Below are positions 41,666 through 53,983 of a stretch of 64,000 nucleotides of DNA, in pieces. Every line of letters starts with the position of its first letter. Positions within the stretch are counted from its first letter, which is position 1. This DNA comes from Lucifuga dentata (lineage: Eukaryota; Chordata; Actinopteri; Ophidiiformes; Bythitidae). The position numbers were made by a program, and so were the translations under genes. The notes beneath the pieces were generated by a model. It made no database searches and had not been told where the DNA came from. It saw only the letters and a list, made by a program, of their open reading frames with translations. The stretch spans positions 1-64,000 of the forward strand of contig VXCM01000777.1 in the NCBI GenBank assembly GCA_014773175.1, in the 5' to 3' direction.

Positions 41666-44600
41666 GAGATAACATATACACCTGTCTTCACCTATTATAA
41701 GCTACCCTCCTCTTCCTTGTGTGCGTGTCTGTGTGTGTCTGTGTGTGCGTGTTTAGCCCAACTGGGGAAGCTGCAGGCTGACATGGAAGCATTAAGAGAG
41801 CAGAGGGAGAGCACCATCTGCAACACCAGAGAGGAGCTCTACTCTGCCCAGGAGGAGGTAATTGCAATTCCTCTAGTACACCCCCTACCTCATCTCTGAG
41901 CCCCTCCCTCCTCCTGGCTTATACTGCTTTTTTTGCCCTGACTATTATGACTCCTCCTGCCTCTCCGTAGTCTTCCTGAATCCCCTTGCTCATCCCAACT
42001 TCCATCATTAACCTGACTTATACAGATTTCTTTGACTCCTTGATGCTTTCTGACTCCTCCTCCACAAGACTTCCCATGCATCTTACTCCTGAAGTATGAC
42101 TCACCTTGACCTTTCCTGACTTTCTTGACTCCCTTTTTCTTTTCCGGATCCCTGATTCCCCCAGCTTTTCTCCTCACATTCCCTGGGTTTCTTTGACTTT
42201 CCCCACGTCATTTCTGATTCCCAAACATGTCCAGACTCCAATTCGCTTTTCTCGAATCTACAAACGCCTCTGTAGTAGACTAGTACCTGGCTACTGTATA
42301 TATTTATATATAATAAAAAATAGTGATGACACATAACTGAATATTTTGGACCAGAATCAGATATGTACTAGATTTAGAGGGAGAAAGCAAGGAGGGTCCA
42401 ATTTACAATATAAAATAATCAACGTCAGCCAGCCAACAAAGTCTCACACTCCCTTTAACACCACAAAACTTTCAAAGCTGATGTGAAGATTGTAAAAAAG
42501 CTGAAACCTGCATCCTGACTGCTGTGCAATAAATTGTATTTTGGTCATCACACTCTATCTCCATGTGGTACATGTTGAGTTCACAAATGTGATGCTAGGG
42601 CATAGCTTCTTGACTTAAAACCTTGTTGTTGTCTGTATAAGTCTATAAATTGTAAGAAAAGGCAGCTCCTCGGCTATGGAACTGATGGATCCAGATCCAT
42701 CAGAGAGAGCAGAGCAGCATCATCAATATTTGAGGGACATTAGGACATTATTGCTTTTCAGTAGCTCCCTTTTCTGTTGACTTTAAGTGTTTTTAGTGTC
42801 TTTATATTGTTTGTTTTTTAAATTATTATCTGATCCCACTCTGTGTACAGCATCTAGAGTATTGAGATATACGCTTGTTAAATGAAGTTTTGTTATTTTA
42901 ATGTTTAATGTAGCAGAGAGACGCTCAGGGAGGAATTAATGCGGGAACACACACATTTCTTGCCTGCTGCGCCTTTACAAATCGGTCTCGTAGGTACTTC
43001 CACTTATTCCTGCACAAACTTTCCTCTCTTCCCAATTTTTCGGGCTAATTAATTAATTATTATGGTGTTATAATCATGCTCTCAAACTAATATATGACTC
43101 TGGCAGGAAACTAACGCAATAAATTACACAAATACGGGCGGCGATAGATCTCACAACCTCTATTCAAAGCGCAGCGGCTTGGTTGTTTTTCTAGAGCATG
43201 CGCAGTTGCCCCGATAGACAATTTCGCGCGGTCACGAAAAAATAAAAAAAAAATGGAGACGCGGAGTTATGCTGCGTTCCAGCTACCGCGGAACTTGGAG
43301 TTTTCTGACCTGCTACTTGAAAAAATGCTTTGGAATAACACTTGAAATCGGAGCTCTGACTGGGAAATTCGGACCAAAATTATGTACCGCGACTTCACGA
43401 GTATGACGTCCTTCAAGATAGGCAGCGCCCGTGGAAGCGAGCTTTATGAATATAACTGATCAGCTAACAGCGAATAATGTATTTTTTCTTGCGTGATATT
43501 GAAATAAAAAAGTCTAAATATACCGTCAAGTTAACTATCTATAGTAAATAATAACTGAGATATTCCGACTTTCCACTGAAACTGGAACGCAGCATTAGAA
43601 ACAGGACGGTTGTGCCAATCTTGGCATATACCACAACTTTATATACTATGCAGACAGAAAAAAAAAGAAACAGGACGGACTGCTCATCGGTAAAACGAAA
43701 ACTTTTTTTTTAATAGTCAGAATTTACAAAACAACTTTTTAAATTTGATAAATATCAGTTTTTACTTTATTTATTTAATATAGGTGTCCTAGAGAGGGTG
43801 AAGCACCGGAATTGGCGAGTTGCGGTAGGGATGAATCAGTTAACGGTCAGATGTTAGCGGATAACGCTAAGCTAGATGCTTAAAGTGAATGGGTGCTAAA
43901 TAACCTACAGATGTAAATCTGATTGGCTATCCATTCCCCGGCCGTTAACCGTTTATGATGGCTAATCGAAAAGGCTAATCATTTCGTATTCCTTTATGGT
44001 CTGGGTTACACCTTTTCTCCCCGAACCTGCTGGAACTTTCTGTTCTGCATATAAAAAAAGACGACTCCTCAGTCTTTTCCAGAGTAGCTGCTTTCTATCC
44101 ACTTTAAATCCCTCTTTTATTGCATTGCTGGTTAAATTCCGTCTCTGCTGTCAGATTCTCGTCTTGCGCCACGCCATGGAAGCGGCCACATCGGAGCGGG
44201 AACGCGAGATCGCCGTCCTGCAGTCTGATCTGGGCAACTTGCGCTCAGAATTGGAGCACTGGAGAAACACGGCCGCCAAGTACCAGGAGGAGATCAGCCG
44301 ACTGCAGCAGGCCTTCACACAGCAGCAAGAGCAGCAGAATTCTGCCAACCAGGGTGAGCTGTGTGTGTGTGCAAAGATGAGAGTACACATAGATCAATGT
44401 TTAAAGGACCATATCGTTAATTTTGCACGTCTGAGCCTAATATATTCAGTTTTTATACGTTACATTACTGATAGTCATTTCCCAAAGCATACTACTAGAA
44501 CAGTGAGTTAAAAAAAAAAAAAATGTTTTTCCTACCTTCCAGACCGCCATTGGTTTTTGTCCATTCTTCATTAGTAAGCTCTTAAAATCATCCTGTTGAT

Positions 44601-45101
44601 ACTTGAAACATTCTTGGGATAGGTAATCCATCATCACGAACAATATGTGTATTCAGGTTTTTTTCAGATCACTCCGTAAGTGCGGAGTGATCTGAAAATG
44701 CTTCCTAGTGGTTTTTTCAAGTGCTGCAGTGAAGAACTGAACAACAGGAAGCACTCACTCAGATCACTCCGTGCTTTTTATTGAGCTTAAATGCTAAAAT
44801 TATGTAACTTTGAAAAAAAAAAACCTGAATACACTTTGAGATGATGGATTACCTATCCCAAGAACGTTTCAAATATCAACAAGTTGATTTTTAATAGTGT
44901 ACCAGAATGATCCAAAATCAATGGTGGTCTGGAAGGTAGAAAAAACATTTGTAATTCACCATTTTAGTAGTATGCTTTGGGAAATGATTGTCAGTAACGT
45001 TACATGTATGAAAACTGAATATATTAGGCTCAAACTTGCAAAATGGCCGGTATGGTCTTGTTTGGGGTTTCCTCAAACTTACAGCACACAGATAATTATA
45101 C

Positions 45102-45160
<59 letters not shown>

Positions 45161-48100
45161 GGAGTGTGTTGCATTGCAGCAGCGGTGTGAGTGTTTACAG
45201 CAGGACTGTGACAGCCTGAGAGCCGATAGGAAAAGTCTGCTTGAAAAATTGCACCACTTGGAGGGCGAGCTTTGCAGGTATATATACACATACACACACA
45301 CATCAAAATTTCAGACTAATTATTCCAACTAAAACAAAACATACCTTGAGGTCAGAGTTCTTTGTCAGGAGGTTGTCACTTTTTCTCAAACTCCTGGTGA
45401 TGATGTCACCTCATTATTAATCTGATGATGCTGAGGTCAAATGCATGGCTGCACGCATGCACATACAAATAAATATATATAACAAATTGTAATGAGTTTT
45501 GCTTTTGAAAACAAGTTTTTTTGATATGTAACGTAATTCAGTTTGATTCGAGTTTCATTTTCAGTCTCGTGAATTTTTGAAAAATCAAAATACTGATTCT
45601 GGACTAGTTTTTAAAAGTTGTACAGTAAATTTCTGATGGTAAACAAACACTGAATTACAGGAGTGTGTTTTTAGCAGCTTCAATGCGTAAAAGCATACAG
45701 GATTTGATCAAAAACAGGTAATGTAATACATGTATTATATAAGTGATCAATAAGCGTATTTCACATGCAGCATTTTCAACACTTAAAGGACCATACCCAT
45801 CCATTTTCCATGTTTGAGCCTAATATATTCAATTTTTATACGTTATGTTACTGACAATCATTTCCCAAAGCATAAAACTGTACTTCAGCTTTCCTGATAT
45901 TTTGCAAAATCTCTTAATCTTTCAAAATCAAATATTCAAGCGATACGCCCACCTTAAAAATCCATGTTTCGCCTGCTAAGAGTTATGCAAAATTATGAAG
46001 TCATGGTTGTTTAAATTTTTCGATAAACACAAGTTTTCTTTTGGGCTTCGGTGGAGACATACATTCACTCCACACTTTTTATTGCGCTTAAACGCTAAAA
46101 TTATGTAACTTCTAAGNGGTGGAGACATACATTCACTCCACACTTTTTATTGCGCTTAAACGCTAAAATTATGTAACTTCTAAGAAAAGCCTGAATGCAC
46201 GTCTTGTTCATGATGATGAACTATGACCTATCCCATGAACGTTTCAAGTATCAACAAGTTGATTTTAATGGGTATCAAAATGAACTGAAACCAGTGGAGG
46301 TCTGGAAGGTAGGAAAAACAATTTAGTTCACCGTTCCAGTAGTATGTTTTGGGAAATGATTGTCAGTAATGTTACATGCATGAAAATTGAATATATTAGG
46401 CTCAAACATGCAAANAAATGATTGTCAGTAATGTTACATGCATGAAAATTGAATATATTAGGCTCAAACATGCAAAATGGAAGGTATGGCCCTTTTATAT
46501 AGACAAAAGTGAAAATTTACAATGTGTGATGTAAAATGATTTTCTTAAAATCGACAAGTGTTCATTAAAAGCTTTAAAGAAAATTCAGGCTGGTAACAAT
46601 CTGTGATGGCGAGTGTTTGATCCAAGAGCCCTGATGGTGAAAGGGAAAGACCTGAACCCTGCGGGACTTCAGACCTGCTGCCACATCCATAAGCACAAGC
46701 AGCTTCCAAATTTGGATTCAGCATAAAAAGGAAGATTGAGGAGCCTACTGACGGGAAGAGATCAGCTGACCAGCTGACGAGCCATTTCAGGACGGAGCAA
46801 CGCTGTTTGACTGTCAGCCATCAGCGGGTTGATGGACCGCACGGAGGCTGATTCAGTGCTTTGTTTTCCACCGAGAGAAGAATCTGCTGCATGCGTTCAA
46901 ATACAGCAGAGAGATCTGTGATTTTAGAGGTTAAAATATGTCCGATTTCCTCCATGTTCAAGAGTTCCTCATCAACATATGAGAAATGCCCAAAGTAAAA
47001 GGATCATGGGGAAATTTGTAGTTGTAAGGCAAGTTTATTTCTGTGGCACTTCCAACACAAAGTGCTTTACACAAGACAAAAGCATTAAAGCAACATTTAA
47101 AAGACAATAACAATAAAATAAAGCAACATTTAAGAACCAAGAGTAAAATAAGATAAAGCAAAAAATAAAATAAGGTAAAATCAAATAAAATAATCTATAG
47201 TGCAGTTACAGTGTAAAATTAATTGGCACAAGATTGAATTTCAATGCAAATATTTAATTTAAAAGCTAAAAAAAAAAAGTTTTAAGCCTGGTTTTAAAAG
47301 ATTTGGCAATTGGAAGCTTCTCATACTTAGAGACTTTACCCTCACAGAGGCTCTGTGTGCATTAGAAACACAGAGCTTACTGATACTGATGCTGGTACTT
47401 ATTTAAAGGACCATACCAAGCATTTTACATGTTTGAGCCTAATATATTCAATTTTCATACACATAACATTACTGACAGCCACTTCCCAAAGCATGCTGGA
47501 ACGGTGAGTTAAAATTTTTTTTCCTACCTTCCAGACCACCATTGGTTCATTCAGGTACACTGTTAAAATCAACTTGTTGATTTTAATAGTGTGTAGGCAA
47601 CTTCTTGCAATATAGTCAGTAGTGCAACTTGTTGGGAATATAGTCCCAAAAGAAGACCTGTGTTTATTGAAAAATTTTAACCACTGTGACTTAATAAGGC
47701 TGCGTAACTATTAGCAGGAGAAACATTGATTTTTAAGGTGGGTGTATTGCTTGAATATTTGATTTTGAAAGATTAAGAGATTTTTCAAAATATCAGGAAA
47801 GCTGAAATATAGTTTTATCCTTTAGGAAATGATTGTCAGTAACGTAACATGTATGAAAATTGAATATATTAGGCTCAAACATGCAAAATGGATGGTATGG
47901 TCCTTTAAGCAGATAATCATAAGCTGCCTCTGAGAATTTTCCTGTAAGGTCAGTAGCAGAGGGCAGACCTGATCAATCAGTCCAACAAAATGTCCAGTCA
48001 AATGAAAATGAAATCCACACGTGACAAGTCATTTCCACAAAAGTTCAATGGAATCAAACCAAAGGAACAGGAAGTAGAAAACTAAACGCGTGGACCCTGT

Positions 48101-51030
48101 CATCTTACTCAGAGCACATGCTGTTGCCATGACGCTGTTGTTTGGGCTTGTTGACATGCGATGGTGGTGGTGCTGACATGTTACATGTTGTGTGTGTGTG
48201 TGTTGTGTTGGACAGCACCAGGAAGCAGAGTCTGGACCTCAGCTGCAGCCTGGAGTCTCTGGAGAAGAAGAAGGAGGTCCTGCAGGACAAGCTGGGTTCT
48301 CTAGAGAACCAGCACCTACAGGACGCCAGCAGGCTGAAGAGCCAGCTGGACCAGGCCCAGGCCCACACGCACACACTGCAGAGAGAGGTACACACACACA
48401 GTGAGATAACATTGTCACAACCTGTCTTCACTTATTGCAACCTGCCCTGCACTTCCTTCTTGTACGTATGTGTGTGTGTGCGTGTTTTAAGTATGAAGAC
48501 ACACAGTCTCAGCTGCTGGACCTTCATCAGCGGTATGAGAGAACAGAGCAGGAGAAGCTGAACATCCATCATGAGCTGGAGCAGTGCAGGAGCAACCTGA
48601 AGCTGCTGCAGGAGAAGACCAGCTCTGTGAGTGCACATACACACACACACACTCAGAAGATGATATGGTAACACTGCGCAAATGCAAAGGGTTTTTGTGT
48701 TTGCTTAGTTATTGCACCTACATGATAAATACGTGTTTTTCTGATGTTTTTCAATTATTGTGGAGGTTGCTGTTGTCGTCATGTTGATGCAGGAGAGGTG
48801 GCAGACTTGCTTAAGGGCACTTAGGTAGTCTTGGATTGCGTCACCCACCCACAGAGCTCTGTCATTTCACACCTTCCTGTCAACGCTGACTGAAGCAGTC
48901 ACAAGAAACGCCAAAAGTCCTTGTAGTTTTTAGTCAGTGCATGGAGATTAAAAACCTCCTCATTCCACGTCAAAACGAGCACATCGTTTTTTAAACTGAT
49001 ATTTATAAAATGCCTTAACATAAACTATTTTAACAAAAAGATTGAATGGATGAAGACAAGATGATCTGATTATTTTGTTGTATTTCTTACTGTGAGAATT
49101 AAGGAAGACGGATCATCTCATCTTCATCTTGATGTGACGGTTGATGTTTGTCTTGTTACTCAGGTTGTGTATTCTCAGAGCTTTTCAGAACAAGAGTCCC
49201 GATCTGGATTCACACGACTAGATGAACAAACATTTTTAAGAGCCACATGGATATTTTTTCATCTGTTATTGTTTTCAGCAGGAGCCATTTACACTACAGG
49301 TCCAAACGCTTAATCGATTTAAAAACATTTTTTCAGTTAGTTAGTTAGTTATATCACAGCCGTGTTGGCAGATACCGGATAGAAATCAGATTTATTCCCC
49401 AGTATGAATGTGGACAAAAACAGATGAGAGAATATCTGATTCCATTTGCTTTTTTTTTTTTTTAAATGTTTAAATGTTCACAACATGTGTCTGATATGTA
49501 GCGCGTGAAAAATGGTGAGTCACTGGTAGCTGGTCATGTAAAAGCAGCTTCAGAGTGCTGATGACTGAACGGGCTGAAATGGTGTCTGGTGATGGATTGG
49601 ATTTTTATGTGTTTTTTTTTTTTTNTTTTTTTTTTTTTTATGTTTTTGTGGTGTAGAAACATGACACGTTAACCTGACACAAACCTGCTTTTCTACCTCT
49701 AAATCCTGTTTCTCTCTCAGGTTTCCCCATGTTTACTCTCTTTTTCTCGATGTTCTCTTGCTTTCTTTGTACTTGTTTAAATAGTGTCTTGGTTTTTCAA
49801 TTTCCTGCTCTGTTCCTACCTTCTTTCTTCCCTCTTTCTTTTACTTTTTTCTCCATCTCTCTCTTCTTTCCCTTGGGTCCTCTCCTCTCCTCTCCTCTCA
49901 CTTATTCTCTTGCTAAGCAAACTTTGCGGAGAACGAGTGTTTGCTGATTTGCACCCAACCTAATTAAGTCTATTGATTAATTTATAGATCATTTTCTTGA
50001 ATGGTGTTTTAATTTGTTGACTCATAAATGATAACAAATAACCATTTACCAGATCCTGTTTTACCTTCACATTTCTTACTTGTTTTTTTTTTTTTTTTTT
50101 TTTATCAATGACTTAAAAAGAAAGTATTCATTCATAAAGTTATGAATAGTATGAGGAACTAAATATGTGAGCTAATCTTAAAATCTTGAGCCTGTAACTA
50201 TACAAGATAAATATTGATTATTTGTAATTCTGAGTTTTTAATGATTTCAGCCATATGAGTACTTGAATTTGAATGAATTTGCTTCATAAATTTCTACCCA
50301 AAAACATAGTAACAGGCTTTTGTGCAGCTTCCGTCAAGATGTCTTCAAAGTGCCAATAAACAAGAGCCTGATGTATTTATAAAGGATTTAATCCTGAGTT
50401 TCTTTTTCATGTCATGAGCTAAAGCCTCTAAATACACCAACAATTGCTGCTGAATGAGCTTTCATGCTACAGAAGAGATGGAAACGTAATATTTCAGGCT
50501 ATAAAATCAGCTAAAAGAGCCCAAAATGATGTCTTCTAGGAGTTTAAGACTCGTTTCCGACTAAAAGCAGCAGCCACTCGACACTGTTAACTAGTTGTGT
50601 TGCCTCGTCACTATCAGTATGATTTTATGTGTCAGCAGATTTAAAGCTGCTAATTTGGTGATTGATTCTTTTGTATATTTGAACTTTTGTAATGAAAAAG
50701 TCTCAGGACTGATGGTAATACACAAAAAAGTGCTCCACAGTTTTGTTTTTTTTTACCCAAATCCATCCGTGACAGCTAGTCGACTAGCTGATAACTAATG
50801 AAAATCACTAGCTGACTAATTAAAATCAGTCATTGCAAAGCTCAAACATTTTCAAATAGTTTTAGATTTAAAAAAAAAAAAAAAAAAAATTAGCAGTGTT
50901 TTAAAATTGAGAAATACTGAAAAACCTCAGATTTGAGATTTGAGCTGCAAGCGGCAAATGTTCGGAGTCTGATGATGAACGATGGCAGTTAAGCTCATAT
51001 AGCTCTGTTGTTCTCTTTTTCCCTTGTGTC

Positions 51031-51070
<40 letters not shown>

Positions 51071-53948
51071 NCCCCCCCCACTGTACCTCTTCATCCTCTG
51101 CGTTGGTTTTTGGTTGATTTGCAGGCTGATGTTGTTGTTATACCTCTCCTCCTCCTCCTCCCCTCTAGCCATCCATATTGCAGCCTGTCCAAGCCATATT
51201 CATGGGCCTTGTCCTGGCTCTGCTGTACTGGTGTTTCGGCCAGTTGTGGTAGAAAGGTATTACACGCACGCGTCACCAGTCTGTCTCTGCTGCCTCCATC
51301 TCACTCTGGAAAGGAAAGGTGAGAGAGGTGAAAACAACGTCCTGGCTGTTCATGAATTCTGGGAAACCTAAACCGTGACATTTGACCTTTAGCATCCACG
51401 GAAAACAGTCAAACAATAAAGAGTATATGGTATAAACGATTCACACATTGTACCGAACAACAATATTGCCAAAAATTATTAAGTGTGCTATCAGTGATTT
51501 TTATTTTTTTAAATAATTAAACGACTGCTTATTATTATTTTTTTTTACTAAGTTCCAACTTTAAACCCAAATTCAGATCAGCCAGGATGCTTTCATCACC
51601 TCCTACACTTCCCTTTAAAGACTTACCATCATCTTCCTCATCATTCTGATCTCAGTGGTCAGCACTAACTAACTTCTTAACTAAAGCATGGCTGTCCGTC
51701 CATTCGTCTGTCTGTCTCCCTGTCAGCTTCCATTCTGCTACGGCTAACACAGACCTCTGTTCTTAAAGGGATGGACTCCAACCAACCACATTCTCTATTT
51801 AAAGGGGTAGTTCAGGCTTCAGCGCCGGCTGATGTTTTTACTTTAGAGTAAAGATGCTCCTACCTGATTGGTGGTAACATTACGCTGCGTTAAAAGACCT
51901 GGGGCCAAACTGAGAGTGACACTCGCTACCAAGAAGTGGCGTTCTCTTTGAATTTAAAGGACCATACCATCCGTTTTGCATGTTTGAGCCTAATATATTC
52001 AATTTTCATATATGTAAGGTTACTGACAATCATTTCCCAAAGGATAAAACCGTATTCAGCTTTCCTAATATTTCGTAAAATCTCCTAAAACGAAATATTC
52101 AAGTGATACATCTACCTTAAAAATCAGTGTTTCTCCTGCTAATAGTTATGCAGCCTTATGAAGTCATAGTCATTTAAATTTTTTATAAACGCAGGTCTTC
52201 TTTTGGGACTATATTCCATGGGGGAGACATACATTCACTCCACGCTTTTTATTGCGCTTAAACACTAAAATTTCAAAACTTCGAAAAAAAACCTGAATAT
52301 ATCTTGCTGATGATGATGGATTACCAAGAACGTTTCAAGTATCAGTAAGTTGATTTTAATACCTGAATGAACTGAAACCAATGGTGATCTGGAAGGTAGG
52401 AAAAACATTTTTAACTCACCGTTCCAGTAGTATGCTTTTGGAAATGATTGTCAGTAAGTAATGTGTATGAAAATTGAATATATTAGGTTCAAACATGCAA
52501 AATGGATGGTATGGTCCTTTAACTAACGTGACGTTTCAAAGGCTGAGTGCTGATGTTCATCATGCATTCGCCTTTCAAAGGAGATCATAGAACAGCTTGA
52601 AATAATTGCTGTGTCGCTGTTGCTTCTGAGCTTCTCCATTGTTTTGTTGCTTCTGCGTATCACATTCAGCTCTTCTCTCATTGGTTGCATCTTTGAAAGA
52701 AGCTGAGAATCTGAGCAGCACACGTTGCTCAAGCTAGCATTACTGCGCGGCACCGTGGGAAAAAGAGAAGGCCAGCCAGCACAGTACAGTTTGATCTTTA
52801 TTCATGTGGAAGCTGTTTCTCACGGAGCTCCTCCTGAAGGGGACTGGGAGGGATAAAAAATATCAGTGGAAGGAAAAAAACATAACGAGTCCTTTTGCAA
52901 GATAACGCAATACTTTTGCGAGATACTGCAAAACGTCAGCGAGATAATGCAGAAACCTTTGCAAAATCTCGCAAAAGCTAGATAACCAAGTGACCTGGAC
53001 CCAAGCTCCAGCTGAATGTTTTTATATTTTAGTCTAAGCTCAAAGTAAAACTCGACAAATCGCTCCGTTTTGACTAGCAGTGGCGCATTAGTGACCCGGA
53101 CTGTCACACTTCTGCTCAATGAAGGGTCACATTTTGCGTTTTCTTGCAACACTTTTGCGAGGTAACCCAAAATGACTCACTATGTTTTGTCCTTCCACTG
53201 ACTTTTTTTTCTTCCTCCCATGTCCCCTTAGGGGCTCTGTAGTTTCTAATCCGGCCTCAGGCTGTCACATGAAAAGCTCTTTGGCGCCGTTAGCATCGCT
53301 AGCTTATTAGCTCAGGCTGCTTGTAGCTAAAAGTTACAGCTGAGTCAGTGTGTTTTAGACACTTCCTCAGGAGTTGGCTGGAGTAAATGGTATCCCTTTT
53401 GGGGGGGGGAGGGAGGGGGAGGTCTCACCGTTTATGCCGTCGCCCCTTTAAGTAATCCACCGACTGACACAAATTTCCCGCCGTCATCTTCATCACTAAC
53501 GGTCTCTCCACAGCGCCTCTCAGTGCTTCAGTTCATCATTTCTTTTGCTGCATCATCTTTCTCCATCTCTTTCAACAGGTTTTTGCTGCATTTATTTTAT
53601 TATTATGTAAAATGTTTATCTCATGCAGTAAAGTTAGCGCTTAAAATCATTTTATTTTACTTTATTCTAGTCTTTACTCCCTCACTGTCTGCAGGATTGT
53701 TTACTTTGAAACTCCTTCATTTTATTTTTTACCTTCATGGCTTTTTCTCTGACTGACTGCAGGGTTTCTGGTTTCATTTATTTTTTTTTATTCCATTTCA
53801 TCTTTATTTTTTAATTTGTATTTTTTTATGTGGACCCTCTGACAGTTTCTTTCCAACCATCCTTCAGCTTTTCTGTTTTTAAAAGTCTTCCACATTGTCT
53901 CCGTCATATTTGTCCAGTGTTATGCTGGTTGTTTATTGCTTGTTTACT

Positions 53949-53983
<35 letters not shown>

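Larger units (their letters stand above)
41858..44154 (+). other. slmap: slmap intron with CpG-richer stretch and small transposons
   Basis: Pyrimidine-rich at 41860-42250. 43130-43270 is richer in CpG and holds GAGCATGCGCAGTTG, resembling an NRF1 site. Then come the Harbinger-like MITE and the A-tailed insertion. No exon seen. Confidence 0.6.

Noticed and set aside
52820..53170. Minus-strand frame of 116 codons
   Set aside because: It lies entirely within a foldback repeat.
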